DNA from: Acanthochlamys bracteata
Taxonomy: Eukaryota; Streptophyta; Magnoliopsida; Pandanales; Velloziaceae
Direction: 5' to 3'
DNA length: 64,000 nucleotides
Assembly (NCBI GenBank): GCA_019914995.1
Contig: CM034143.1
Span: forward strand, 1,738,501-1,802,500
Below, in pieces: positions 39,301 through 52,293 of the stretch. Under the pieces are notes generated by a model that saw nothing but the letters and a program-made list of their open reading frames with translations, made no database searches and was not told the origin of the DNA. Both the position numbers and the translations under genes were made by a program. The stretch's first letter is position 1. Every line of letters starts with the position of its first letter.

Positions 39301-40844
39301 AGAAGAGATGCCTATCCGTTTCAACTTTAACAACTCTACAACAAGCATTAGCACAATGCTACAATCTTTGGTGCTATTTTATGTGCTACAGCTATCCACA
39401 ATGAGCATTGGATAAACCGTCAACGCTAGCAAAGGGACGCACTTCAGGTACAAGAGCATCAAACATCATGCAGTAACTACAATAAAACTATATTTGTAAA
39501 GAAACTCACACCAAGAACATATTTCAATTACAAAAATATTACTTTTTTTTCTAAATTTTGAGTTCAGTTATTTTATATATTCTATTTATCAGTCCAAACT
39601 ATACTTTTTACTTTAACATCAAACTTTATTTTCACTAAAATTTAACTTCAAACTTAGTTCACTGTGTTTCAATTAAACTTCAGTTCACGTATTTCAATTA
39701 TCTTATGAATTTTACTTCTATCAAATTTACCGAACTTCACAATTACACATTTTATTTTTATAAAACTCATTTTTATGTAATTAAAATATGCACTCTACTA
39801 GTTTGTTCTAATAAATAAATAAATAAAACAGACCATTTAATAAATAAATAAATTTAACAGAGAATTTACAAACTCCCCTTCAAAGATTTTATACACAAAT
39901 GCAATCAGTAACATCTTGAGGATTTCATCAAATATCCTCACTCAACCCATAGATGAATCAAACCAGGAATCTTAATAAATTTAATCAATATGCTTTCTTA
40001 CTTTTTAGAGAAAAACTTCTTTCACTCAATAAACAGTTATTCGAATATATTAATACTCCAAATTAAAATCCCTAAATTTCCAAAACAAACAGTTCGTTCA
40101 TTCACAATACTTTTTAAAAAATAGAGTTGATAATTATTATTAATATCTCCGAAGAGAATCACGTCGAGCACAAATCCATTACAGTAGATCAGAAGGTGTT
40201 CAATGCAGAGTCATTAAAAACCAAAGGAAGAAAGTTAGCTCCAGAAAAGAGTGACGAATAAGAATATTGAAAGCTGGTGAGAGTTTTTTCGATTTATGCG
40301 GTTTTTGTCACAAACGCTTGCAACTCTGAATTATCGTACTTCCGTTATATGATAAACATGTGGCAATCTAATTTTTCTGCCTGCACTATAGTATAGTTTT
40401 TATTTTGAACATATTTTAAATATAAAAATTTTATTTTTTTCGGCAAGAATTTAATTTTCAATTTTTATATATATCAAATACAACTGAATTAAACTATATT
40501 TCAAAATTATTATATTTTAACCTATTTTATTTCTAATTTATTTCAAAAAATAATTAATATAAAAGTTAAATTTATGTTTAATCTATATTTTAAATATTTA
40601 TATTTCTAATTTTTAAATTTTGTAAAACTTATTTACACTTTTGAAAAGTTAAAACACGCCTTTTCAGTCCAATTGCTGAGTGAAAAACTTTGAGGCATTT
40701 AAATATCTCGCCCTTTTTGCTTTCCCGATTCCAGGGTTTTCTCTCAAACTCGAACCCTAGCTTTCCTTTTCCCCTCCCTTACTCTCAATCAATTAACTAA
40801 TAGAAATCAAATTCAAATCAATTGATTGAATTTCCCCCGAAATC
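39300..40844. other. AT-rich upstream region of SF3A1
   Basis: Low-complexity AT-rich DNA, with MITE-like ACTTTA words at 39540-39790 and (AATA)n at about 39810-39852. The last 120 bp before the SF3A1 ATG are C/T-rich and form its leader. Confidence 0.5.
40753..40759 (+). promoter_or_regulatory. Telo-box-like motif in SF3A1 leader
   Basis: AACCCTA lies about 90 bp upstream of the SF3A1 ATG within a pyrimidine-rich leader, the usual place for telo-boxes in plant genes for RNA-related proteins. Confidence 0.4.
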
Positions 40845-43403
40845 ATGATCAGCACAATCCTTCCTCTCCCCGCTCCTCCGCCGGACGGCGATCTGGGCCC
40901 CACTCCTCCTTCCCAACTTCCTTCTTCTTCTTCGGACAACGACAACAACAAATCTCAACAACAGCAGGAGCAAACGGTTGTAGCTACGCACACGCGAACG
41001 ATCGGAATCATCCATCCTCCGCCGGACATTAGAGCGATTATCGAGAAAACTGCGATCTTCGTCGCTAAAAACGGTCCTGAATTCGAGAAACGAATCCTCG
41101 CGAACAACGCTGGAAACCCTAAGTTCAATTTCATCATATCTGCTGATCCTTACCATGCTTATTACCAGCACCGGATTTCCGAAACTCGAAATCAACTTCA
41201 GCAGCAACAATCAACCGATTCTAAACCTGATTCTGATTCGAAACCCGATTCAAAACCTGTTGCTGATGGCGAATCAATGACGCCGGCAACAACAGCTCCA
41301 GCAACTGATAAGCAGCAACAGCAGCAGCAGTTGGATTACTCGTCACAATTTAGATCGGTGCCGAAGAAACCATTGGAACCACCGGAGGCTGAACAATATA
41401 CAGTTCGATTGCCAGAAGGGATTACAGGTGAAGAACTTGACTTGATTAAGTTAACTGCTCAGTTTGTAGCAAGGAATGGGAAGAGTTTTTTGCAAGGGTT
41501 GATTCAGCGTGAAGGAAGCAATCCTTCTTTCCATTTTCTCAAGCCCACACATAGTATGTACACGTTCTTTACTTCGCTTGCGGATGCCTATTCAAGGGTG
41601 CTGATGCCACCGAAAAATTTGGTTGAGAAGTTGAAAGAAGGAGTGAAGGATTCAACGATGGTGCTCGAGAGGTGTCTGCATAGGTTGGAGTGGGATCGAT
41701 CGCAGGAGCAGGCGAGGCAGAAAGCGGAGGATGAGATTGAACAGGAAAGAATGCATATGGCAATGATCGATTGGCACGATTTTGTTGTTGTTGAAACAAT
41801 TGAGTTTGCAGATGATGAGGATGAGGAGTTGCCCATGCCTATGACACTTGAGGAAGTTATTAGACGGAGCAAGATCTCATCTATTGAGGAAGAAGAGGCA
41901 GCTGTTGCAATGGATACCACAGAGCCTGGAAAGGAGGTTGAGATGGAGATGGACGAAGAGGAGATGCAGCTTGTGGAGGAAGGCATGCGTGCGGCAAAGA
42001 TTGTTGAGAATGGCGGTGAGAAGAAGAATGAAGCTGAGCCAGAGCCACCGATGAGGATTGTTAAGAATTGGAAGAGACCCGAGGAGCGGCTGCCAGCTGA
42101 GAAGGATCCCACCAAGTTTGTGATCTCGCCTATTACGGGAGAGTTGATCCCAATCAATGAGATGGCTGAGCACATGAGGATTTCTCTTATTGATCCTAAG
42201 TACAAGGAACAGAAGGAGAGGATGATGGCTAAAATTCGGGAGACGACACTTGCTGCGGATGATGAGATATCTAGGAACATTGTGGGCCTTGCTCGAACCC
42301 GTCCTGATATTTTCGGAACAACAGAGGAAGAGGTTTCTAATGCTGTCAAGGCAGAAATTGAGAAGAAAAAGGATGAACAGCCGAAACAAGTCATATGGGA
42401 CGGGCACAGTGGGAGCATTGGGCGTACAGCAAACCAAGCAATGTCTCAAGGCATGTCTGGTGAAGAGCAGACTGATCCTAATATCACTAGTGATGGAAGA
42501 ACTCTTCCTGGCCCTGCCCCTCCACCAAAACCTGGTGTCCCTTTGGTGCGCCCCCTTCCTGTTCCCCCTGGGTTAGCTGTCAATGTTCCTAGGTTCGCTC
42601 CAAATGCCATGCCTTATGCTGCACCACCAACTAGTAGTGGACCCATGCCACCACCTAGGCCACCTATGGTCTCAGTGAGGCCACCCATGCCTATGGCTTC
42701 AGGCCCTCAATCTATGATGATGAACCGTCCCCCATTGCCTCCATCAATGTCAGTGAACCCACCTGGCATGCCTGTGCCAATGCCTCCGGGATCGCAATTC
42801 ACACACTTGGGTGTACCTCGGACACCTTTTCCTCTTCCAATACCGTCTTCTACTATGCCTGTTGCAGGACCACCTCCACTGCCACAGGGTATGATGCCAC
42901 CCCCTCCACCCCCTGAGGAAGCTCCTCCACCAATACCTGATGAACCGGAGCCAAAGAGGCAAAGAACTGATGATTCTGCCCTCATTCCAGAGGATCAGTT
43001 TCTTTCTCAACATTTGGTAAAGTTCTACACATGTGTGGTTTACATTTTAAAGCGCCATTTTGCATTTTAAACCTTTTAATCTTATTGATATCATTAAATT
43101 TGTTACTGATGGGTGGCTGTTACTGCTTTCTAGGGTCCTGCATCCATCTTTGTTACTGTTCCTAATCTTGATGAAGGGAACCTTAAAGGCCAAACACTGG
43201 AGATCAGTGTTCAGTCACTCTCTGAGACTGTTGGTAGCTTAAAGGAGAAGATTTCTGTTCATGTTCAGCTTGCCTCTAACAAGCAAAAACTGAGTGGCCG
43301 GGCTGGTTTTCTCAAAGACAATCTCACACTTGCTCATTACAACATTGCCTCTGGAGAAACATTGACTCTTTCCTTGAGGGAGCGTGGTGGACGAAAGAAA
43401 TGA
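40845..43403 (+). CDS. SF3A1: Splicing factor 3A subunit 1 (SF3A1, PRP21 homologue)
   Basis: Two coding exons, 40845-43016 and 43134-43403, joined in phase 0 across a 117-bp intron, 813 aa. SF3A1 is the largest subunit of SF3a in the U2 snRNP, needed for branch-site recognition and pre-spliceosome assembly. Two SURP modules are visible: one around IIEKTAIFVAKNGPEFEKRI (starting at about residue 65) and one around LIKLTAQFVARNGKSFLQG (about 200). The charged PRP21-like middle with FVISPITGELIPINEM, a Pro/Met-rich region (about 560-700), and a C-terminal ubiquitin-like domain (about 725-805, LEISVQSLSETVGSLKEKIS) ending in RGGRKK follow. The order and length match plant orthologues. Long open frames on the opposite strand here are compositional shadows. 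Confidence 0.97.
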
Positions 43404-46400
43404 GCATGTATCTCACTAGGAAGTAGTCACAACTGAGGGAATATAGATACAGATGTAGTTGGGGGACATATGTTATTCAACTTTGTTGGAATCTGATGAT
43501 AGTCATGTTTCTAATGCAGATGTGATGTGCTACATGGGCTGCTCACTTTCCTCATTCCTATGGAGGTTCGCTTCTGGAGAAGGAAGATTTTTTATGTATT
43601 ACTTTTTACATCAGCATTCCTACTCTCTGTCGTTCTAAAACCTACTTGAGTTTGAATTGATCTTATTCTTGTAATAGTTTTAAGATAAAACCTTGAGGAC
43701 ATATGGTATTTGAAGGATCTCATGGTAATTCTTAATTTTATGTATTGCAGTTGTTTACACAATATTTCGCGAACATATATTATATGTGCAAGCAAGTGGA
43801 AGCTGGAACTCATGTAGGTTCTTTATATTTGTAATTGATTTCATGCTGTTTTAGGTGTTCTCACGTTCTGTGTGTTTGCTTTAGTAATATGGTAAAAGAG
43901 TATGCTGCTACCAAGAGGCCTACTTTCTAACTTTGCCCTAGAGGTTATTCTAATTTGTTACCTGGATTTTTTGAATAAATGTTCTGTCGGTATCTATTTT
44001 GAATATATTTTCAGAGACCATGCTTCAGCAGTCTCTTGGCAGTCAAATCCTCTGAAGAGAGTTTCCATGTTCTATGGTAGGAATAAAGATGCTATGCCGA
44101 GGATGTGGACCATCTTGTTGCATCTCAAGCTTGTCTTATTTCAGGTAATTCTCTTATTGCCTATTTACTTGCAAGATTTGGCATGTGCTACTTGTTTCAT
44201 TGTCTCTTTTAAAGTTAAGTAGTATGGTTTGATCTTACAACAATGTCAATTTGCAACATCTCTATTAGTTGATTGTTTAGCTGCCGCCACCATGAAGTAG
44301 AATATAGGAAATCCTGCCTGGCTTGTTTTGTAGACATTGTTATACTTAAGTCTTTTAAGTGTATGCTATTGGCTCCATTTTAGCCATCAGTACCCTCTGG
44401 CAATAAGTTCATGATACCATAGTTATATGTCAATGCAAAATGCAGATGACAAACTGCTTAACCTTGTTTGTGCATAAATTCATTTAAGCTGTTGTATATA
44501 GATGGGATTTTCTCAGACAATTGAATTGACATAGTAGTGATAGGATTTTTTGGAAGTTGAATATCTGTCTGAGCAGAACAAGCATTTATGTAATATAGTG
44601 TGATTTGTCATCATTAGACAGCTCATTTAGAGATTCTTTGTGATGGATACTGGATTTGGTTCTAGCAGAAATGGCATTGTGCTTTTCTGCTTTCATAATT
44701 GGAATATTTTCTAAGTTTTGCAAGAGAGAAGAAGGGGTTTTTAGGTGGTGAGGTACCACCAGAAAAATGACAGGAGATAACGGCTTGTACAACGTATTCT
44801 AGGGATTAAGCCAAATAAACTGCACGGATCTTTGTAGTTCACTTTAGAATTGAGTGATTATGTAGTCTTCTCACTTCAAGTAGTGGAGGATGTTGTTTTG
44901 TTAACATTTTACTCTCGAATTGAGTGCATAAGTTGGATTCTTGAAAGCAGCATAATTGAATTGGAGATAGCTGTTGCAGTTTAGAAAGTGGTTCAAATTT
45001 AGTCTCCTACGTTGACTCCTGTTACCATTTTGCTTTCTCCTAAGCAGTCACTTAGTTTGGCACTACGATACGGTTAAGAATGTTAAAGTACATTTCATAA
45101 ACCTAAAGGTTTTGTGTTTGTTTGGTTAAGTACTTATGATGTGATAGGTTTTGACTTCTAAAACATTTTCCACTTATAGAAAAGTTACTAGTGCTTGTAC
45201 ATGAAGACGGAAATTTTGAAGAGATTTATAAGTTGAAGTGCTCAAAAAAATGCTTTTCGCAATGCAAAACTTTTCTTAAACAGCTCTGTATAAAAGTGCT
45301 TCTCCTGGAGATGAAGCTAGAAAATTGATGCCTTAGTTATTGATTGGAAATTTTTTGTTGGACCATGAAAATCATGTAGAGATTACCTAAATGTTGGTTA
45401 CAAATGGACAACGGAATATATTGAAACTGAGTGCACATTGTGTGGTTTCTTGTAAGCAAGAGCATGGTTAATCATGTTACAATGTAGTCATGGCTCTTCA
45501 AAGTGGCAAATAATCTTAGCCAGTGTGGTTATTATCTGTAAACTTCGATTCATGTAATAAAGCACATTGTTGTTGAGCAGTGTTTAACTAGTTTTGTGCA
45601 TTATCAAGTACATAGAACTCCCTACTACATGCAGGTAGCGTAAGCTCGTCAATTGATTCGAGTATTATTGCTTAGCATGTGCTTGATGCAATCATAACAA
45701 ATAAGTATTGTTTTTATCTTCATATAACCTACATTTTGGTTACTTTTCACTTGGTGATACTTGAATTGCCATTACGAAACATAACACATGTGGTGCATGG
45801 TGCTACAAGCAATTTCCATGTTTCTATGTAACTACAAGCCTGTTATATGTATGTGCAATTTGTGAAGGAACTGGCGTCTTTTTATAAGTTTGTTCAGTTT
45901 TTAATGGCTTATCTATGTGATTCAATTGAGTAAATTCCTTTCTGGTTAAGAAAGGATCTGTTTCTATGGACGCTTTTCGATTAATGATTGCTTTATCTAC
46001 TGTAATTGTTTTCTTTGTGGTAACTCCTTTGCTGTTGATTGGTTATATAATTTGAGCTATCATGTTGTATTAAGAGCAATAGAGTGTTTTATAAATTGCT
46101 CTAGGCCTAGCCTTTGACCACATGTTTCTGAAATAGGATGCCTTGCCGCTGTTATTGCATCATCTTATTGTCGGGTTGGCTTTGTTTGCCTTGTCCAAAA
46201 CCATCTTGATGATTTACTTTTACCAGTTGAACAGTTGGGATCAGCATGCAGATCTGGGCAAAGATAAGACATGAAATATCAAGAATGACGGATATAACAT
46301 CATACTGATTTTGGATGGGTTTGAGCAGGTGCTAGTTCTTCCTGACCTAGGCAGTTATCTTAATTCCTTGAAGGCTGGCCTCCTGAACACACCATGGCTG

Positions 46401-47527
46401 ATGGAATAACCTAGTTGACGTCATGGTTAAGGTTTGAAGAATTTCTGTATTAATAGTAAGAATACTTCAGACTGCTTGCTGTAAGCTTGTGCTGCAGTGA
46501 GATTATCAGGGTACGTATTCGGATAGTAGGTGGAAGTTAATTGTATGACATGGTGTTTGTTTGTAGCAGGAACATAGCGGTTTATTGAGAACAAAGATGA
46601 CAGGATCTAGAAATTTTGATCATCGAAATTTGTTGCCTCATGATGTTGAGTATACTTGCTAGAAATATTAAAGCTGTACTGGGATTTAGAATTTACATGT
46701 TATTGAGATCGAAACATCATCATTCTGGTTAAGCCTGATAAGAGGAAATGGCAACTAGCAAGCCTGAATGCTCTGAATATTCAGACTGAAAATTAGAAGT
46801 ACGGTACGTGATCTTACAATAGATGGGGGAATCAGTAAAGTATGCAATAGATGATGCACATAATAATGTTGGATTTTTGTGCGTAAGTAGCAATACATCG
46901 GACTTGTTTACTTGCTTGAAAATAATTTTGAAAGTGAGTAGAAAATGAGTTAGTGAAATAAATATGTGAAGTCATCTGAAAGTAAACTTTTGGCTGAAAA
47001 AAGTTATCTTTAGGATCACTTGTGGTGAAGTAGATAAGTCTATTTTGTGGACAAATTTTATTATGTGCGTAGGATAATTATGGAAAATAAATATGTGAAG
47101 TTGTGACAGAATTAGAGAACATATAGCTCGACTCAGAACTGATGTCACGGAAACTAAATTTAAGAATTTTGAAATGGAGTTTATTTCAAAATTTTTTAAA
47201 AATAAATTTAATTTATACATATATTGTAGGATATATAATTTATTTAATAATTATTTTTTTAGTTAAAATATTGAAGAAAATATATTAAGAAATGAAAAGT
47301 GTTTTAACAATGAAAAGAGTGTTAAAAGGGTAAAGTGTTGCTACAGATATTTGCAGATGGAATGTGGATTTTAAGAAGAGGTTATTCGGAAAAGTGTTGA
47401 TTTGTTCTATATTATTTATTTGAATACTCATATATTAAGTCTGCTTTTTGGAGTTGAATTTTATGTAGTGCCATTCTAACAGAAAGTACCGACAATTTTT
47501 TATCTACGATTGAAACATCGTTCAATG
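43404..47527. other. SF3A1 3' region and gene-poor gap
   Basis: Sequence after the SF3A1 stop is probably 3' UTR for a few hundred bases. Moderately AT-rich DNA without recognisable exons follows. A 106-codon open frame at 43902-44222 has no known relative. A piece of the GTTTACTT MITE family lies at about 46897-47041. Confidence 0.5.
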
Positions 47528-47535
47528 GCCAAGAC

Positions 47536-47996
47536 TATAGGTGCAAAAACGGACGGGCCGGGCTGGCTCGGCCTGGGTAAAGCGCTCGGGTCGGGCCAGC
47601 CCGATCCGGTTTCAATTCTCACGATCCGGTCCGGCTCATTTATTTGATTTATATTTTAATTTTATATAAAAAATAGAAATTAAAAATTATTTTTAAAATA
47701 AAATAAAAAAATAAATATTTTTTATTTTTAAATTTTATTTTTTAGTAATATAAAAATATTTTTAATTAAAATTTGATCCGGTCAACGGTCAATTTTGACC
47801 AGGTCAACGGTCCATATTGACCGGTCAATATGAACAGTAATCGGGCGAGCCGACCTGATCGGCCCGTCCTGCCCGTTAGATCGGACTGGGCCGGCCCGAT
47901 CCTGTCACTATTTATCAGACCGAACGGGTCGATAATCGGACCAATTGACCGGGCCGCAGACCGGCCCGTTTGGCCCGGCCCATTTTTACATCTCTA
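47536..47996. mobile_element. Non-autonomous hAT-like element with 8-bp target duplication
   Basis: The 461-bp element begins TATAGGTGCAAAAACGG and ends CCATTTTTACATCTCTA, inverted repeats of the plant hAT type. It is flanked on both sides by GCCAAGAC (47528-47535 and 47997-48004), an 8-bp target-site duplication as hAT elements make. The arms are strongly GC-rich with repeated GGGCCGGGC/CCGGCCCG and GGTCAACGGTC words, around an AT-rich core at about 47640-47770. No transposase is encoded. The preserved duplication suggests a fairly recent insertion. Confidence 0.88.
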
Positions 47997-48004
47997 GCCA
48001 AGAC

Positions 48005-48585
48005 TCGTTCAATGGCCATGACACTACTTGAGACCTGATTTTATAAAAGGGAGACTTAACGGTTGTTTGAAAGTACTTTTTATTTTATAAATTTTTTATA
48101 ATATATTATAAAATTTAATTTAAAAAATTATAAAAATATTTTAAAATTTCTTTTAATCAAAGCAAATTGTACATATATTTATAAAGCTGTTCATGAGTCT
48201 CAAACTTTCTTACCAAGTATGATATAAACTGGTTTGACTTTGAGAGCGCTTACGGGAATGCTTCCTCACTTCACAAAAAAAAAAAAGAATAATTAAAAAA
48301 ATAAAGAAAAGAAAGAAGAAAACAGTTTGGCTAATCAGTCCGAAAGACGTTTCTTTCTTCTTCTTGTCATTCAACTTCAAAGTTCAAATGAAGATCTTCA
48401 AACAGATAATGGCGAAGCTTATTCACCAGGGGTTCCATTACGCTAAACCAATAATTATGTGGATAAATATGAAAATACGAAAGGATTATATGCCTGATTC
48501 TGCAAACGCTTAGCGGGAAATAAGATAAAAGCGCGGGAAAATTACGGAAATATTTATAGAGAGAGGGACATTGCGAGAGGCGGCG
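48005..48585. other. DCC1 upstream region
   Basis: This contains a partial AT-rich MITE-like stretch (about 48060-48180), an A-rich run at 48276-48310, and the compact DCC1 promoter with two E2F boxes, listed separately. Confidence 0.5.
48513..48540 (+). promoter_or_regulatory. Two E2F boxes upstream of DCC1
   Basis: GCGGGAAA occurs at 48513-48520 and again at 48533-48540, 46-73 bp upstream of the DCC1 ATG. This is the reverse complement of the canonical E2F site TTTCCCGC. Paired E2F sites fit S-phase transcription of a replication and cohesion factor. Confidence 0.7.
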
Positions 48586-51248
48586 ATGGAGATCGACGAA
48601 GGAAGCGCCGGGGTTCAGAAAGAGATCGGCTGCGGAGGGGCAGAAAAGCTAATTAAGCTCAACCCTGGCTCGTCGATATCGGTGCGGTATCACCGGGAAT
48701 TTGGTCAGCACGATGAACTCATCCTCCTTGAAGCTGATGATAAACTGCTGCAAGAAATCCTCAGTAACCGGTAATCTTCAGCTCTGTAAATAACTAATCT
48801 TTGAATTTGTTATTACTATTTTTTCATTCAATTTAATTTCTTTGAAGTAAAATGAGACTCAGCTTAGATTTGATTGTTTAGTTTAGATCGTAATCGGAAG
48901 ATTTCGTCATTCTTTGTGATTGCATGATATTGTGTTGATTTTTTAATTTCTTTGTAGGTGGATGGATTGGTTCATAGATTTTAGAGTGCTGCTTTAATTT
49001 TGTGTGATCCCAAGAATACATCTTTACGTTTGGTGTAATGCAATGAATTTTTGGATGTTATCTTTGGGGAAATTGTTATGATTCGCCAACAATCCAAGTA
49101 GAACTCGTAAGTAAATTGCAGAAAATAAAATAAAGCGGTAAATAAAACTGAATAAAAGTAAAGAAAGAGCTTCGATTACTTCAATGCCCATCAAGGTTAC
49201 AAGCATCCAAGTTTCTCTATTCATTAGATGCCATGTATACTATCTAATGGTTCTAGAAAGCTCTACATCAAGCTAGTCTAACTCTTCCACCCAGGTTGTT
49301 ACTGGAGGCATTCCACGATAGTAACAATCTAATTGGATTGTTACTGGAATAAGGAATTGATGTACAATCGAGCAATTTTTGGACTTCAACTAATATTCTT
49401 CATTCATTTTTCTTTTCTGTCATTTTGAAGTTAATGTCATACACTGCTAACTTTTATTTTAGGTTTTAACATAAAGGGGCTCAATTTTTCATTTTTTAGT
49501 CCACACCAAGATCGATGACTTTGTATACTGGCTGGTGTTTCCTTGTTCTGTGCAGTTACATACTTTGTCTGAATGTTAGGGGTAAAGCTTTGTTTTCTTT
49601 TGTTCTTTAATGTCTGTTGTCAACATGCAAGTCTACTTCCATTACTTTCAATACTAAACAAGTTGTTCTCCAGTTTCGATAATATTATAGTAATATATTC
49701 GGTGCTTGTTATGTGATTTAAACTATCGTTGCAATTTCAATGAAAATCTTCACGCCCCATATATATCCAAGTTTTTCCAAAATGAGCGCTACTGTTTCCA
49801 GAGACATTTAGGGCGTGTTCTGTGTTTACTTTTATTAAAAGTGAGTTTGAAAATTAAATTTTAGTTTTTAAAATTTGAATTTTTGAAAGTGGAGTCTTTG
49901 GCGGGAAAAATTGAGTTTAGTTTTTGTGTTTACTTTGTTTTGAATATGAGTTGGAAGTGGAGTTTTTGGAGGGAGAAAGTGAGTTTATAGGCTTGGTAAA
50001 CACTTCTAAAGTTCAATTCCTTTCATTTAGTTGATAATCGTCTTTTGTTTTGTGAATTTGCTCAGCCAAGCTCATTTCTTCAGTCTTCTTGTTATCAGTG
50101 TTACCATTCGAGGGCAACCTGATGAGGATGCAGTGCTATGCACTTCTTCGGCAACCTACGCCATGAAATTTGTGGGTACCTCCAATTCTGTTTTCTTGGT
50201 TCCACCTGGAGAACCAAACTTGTGTTTGGAAATTGATGATATAGACAGAGAAGGAAAGGATCATTGCAGTACGCAAACAATTGCATCGGTCTTTAAGTTG
50301 GCCCCTGGTCATATGGAGGTGGTTCAAGTTGCTCCTAGACTCGAGAAGTTGAAATCCCTCCTTTATCAGACACCATACAGGCTGGAAGAGGACTTGAGCA
50401 GCGACTCGGAGAAGAAAGGCTTGTATAGATGGCGAGATCTAGTTGATCAGATTCAAGCTAGCGACGAGGAGTTGCAAGCTGGACTGGAGTCCCTCTCTGC
50501 TGCTGAGATAGATGGTTACTGGAGAATTATTGATAAAAGATCCATGGATGATATTCTTAGTATGATTCTAACCAACTCTGTATTGCAGGAGTGGCCCTTG
50601 AGTGCACTTCCAGAAGATGATGTTTTATCTGTTTTGGAAGTTGATGGATTTCCTCGCATAATTGTGCTCCACTGCCTGAAAACATATGGAAACAGAAATG
50701 AGGACATGGAATGTCCAATATGGTGCTTGGATGAGAAGAAAGTCTGTCTTCGTCTTGCATTACGGCTGTTGTGTGGTGGAAAGATGAAGTTGGAGACATT
50801 TATGCATAAATGGGATCAGGCTGTTCCTACTGGAATGGGGCAAGACATTAAAATGCTTGAAGGTGAAGTGCTCTTTGAAAAGATAGGGGTCGAGACTTGG
50901 ATACGCCCTTTCAGTGTGTCTGAGCTTCCATTAGTTCCAGCTGACAGATTTGCCGCACTTTTTCAAGAAAGGGCGAAATGGGAATGGAAGGACTTAGAAC
51001 CTTATATCAGGTTAGAATTTAAAAAGGGCAAAGCGAGCAACCTCTTTATTTCTTGAAATTTTAAGTTAGATAATACTTAGTTCTTATACACGGAGGAAAA
51101 CTTTCACTTGACTCCTCTTAAATGCTCTAACAAAAATTCTATCAGGGACTTGCGTGTGCCAGGACTCTCATCAGAAGCTTTGCTAATCAAATATACAAGA
51201 AGAATACAACCAAGAGCAGATGTTGAACCCATATTTACAGCAAGATAG
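48586..51248 (+). CDS. DCC1: Sister chromatid cohesion protein DCC1
   Basis: Three coding exons, 48586-48770, 50099-51010 and 51146-51248, join in phase to 399 aa. DCC1 is a subunit of the CTF18-DCC1-CTF8 replication factor C complex, which loads or unloads PCNA and supports sister chromatid cohesion during S phase. Recognisable blocks are LLEADDKLLQEIL and VTIRGQPDEDAVLCTSSATYAMK, the linker with APGHMEVVQVAPRLEKLK, and the C-terminal winged-helix part with RFAALFQERAKWEWKDLEPY and IRDLRVPGLSSEALLIKYTR, ending PIFTAR. The start is the second potential initiator (MEIDEG), because the upstream in-frame codon is TTG. The first intron is 1.3 kb and holds a MITE of the GTTTACTT family at about 49810-50007. 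Confidence 0.94.
49810..50007. mobile_element. MITE, GTTTACTT family, in DCC1 intron 1
   Basis: The left end GGGCGTGTTCTGTGTTTACTT, rich in AAAGTGAGTTT words, and a right end TTGGTAAACAC resemble the 20515-20784 copy. Boundaries are approximate. It ends about 90 bp before the DCC1 exon 2 acceptor. Confidence 0.5.
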
Positions 51249-51541
51249 TTCTCAGGTACGTGCTCTATATAGAAAAGGGTTAAGGAGGAAAAGAACATCA
51301 AAATGTCATAGCTTTTTGTTCTAGATATCCAGAAAGGTTATAACCTGCACCATTCTCCCCCTGTTCTTGTTTTATTCCTGCAGATGCCAAGTTTGTGCCT
51401 TATTCTTTATAAGTTTTTGTGTAACCCATATATTTGAGAGCGGAGGTGCGTTAGTAGCTTATCTATCTTGTATGATTATTTGTTTCTGCCATGGGATGCA
51501 CTTTTTGGGTCGTAAAGATCTGTCTGTTGTCTCCGTTGTTC

Positions 51542-51600
51542 CTTGAAGAAGTGCTGAATACTCTATGCTTCTTGAAGAAGTGCTGAATACTGTATGGTTC
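51542..51600. repeat. 29-bp tandem duplication after DCC1
   Basis: CTTGAAGAAGTGCTGAATAC occurs twice, 29 bp apart, between the convergent DCC1 and AAPT 3' ends. No function is evident. Confidence 0.8.
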
Positions 51601-52293
51601 TACAGATCTATTTATTACTGAAAAAAAACTGCTATCTTCCAACAATATTCATAACCATCTTGTATCCAAACCTGCGAGAAAGCAAGGTACAGGCAACCAA
51701 GAAATGCTACTTTGCAAAAATTTGCTCAATTCAATAGCTTAAAGTTCCTCTACTTTAGCTTATTAACTGGTTCATTGAAACGTATCGTTCGGTCCTCTCT
51801 TAAAGGTGCCCTTAATCTATGATTTGAACTTAGGTAGGATCACTTATCCATAACTACTTTGAACTAAATATTGGTACCAAAGTATACTTCGAATCAAGGA
51901 GTCGAGTGGTACAGAAAAGGAATATGTAATGTCATGCCATGATCATATATTGATGCAAGATGAACATATAATAAACTAGGAATGAGAGAGATTAATACAA
52001 AAGGTTAGCAGACAGTCAGAAAAGGTATTTCCTTTACATTATACTGTTACCATTTTCACTTTTAAACAACAGAATAAGGTATAACAATATAATTGTAATG
52101 ATAGCATATGAGTGAAGTCTAAAGATGAAAAACATCTAAAGAGGATAAATACATCTACTTCACTTAAGATCCCACAAAATCCCCCATTGACGAAAGGTTT
52201 AAATGGGGAAATTCTTTGGTGGATCAAAACTCCAGGAGTCCTAAATACATGCTTTCTTGCACAGAGACTACTCTCAAATGCCAAAAAAATCTT

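Noticed and set aside
41588..42449. Long open frames (276 and 190 codons) on the minus strand
   Set aside because: They lie exactly opposite the SF3A1 coding exon, encode Ser/Leu/His-rich low-complexity products and have no domain. They are compositional shadows of the real gene.
43902..44222. 106-codon open frame downstream of SF3A1
   Set aside because: No recognisable family, no partner exons, and composition equal to the surrounding non-coding DNA.
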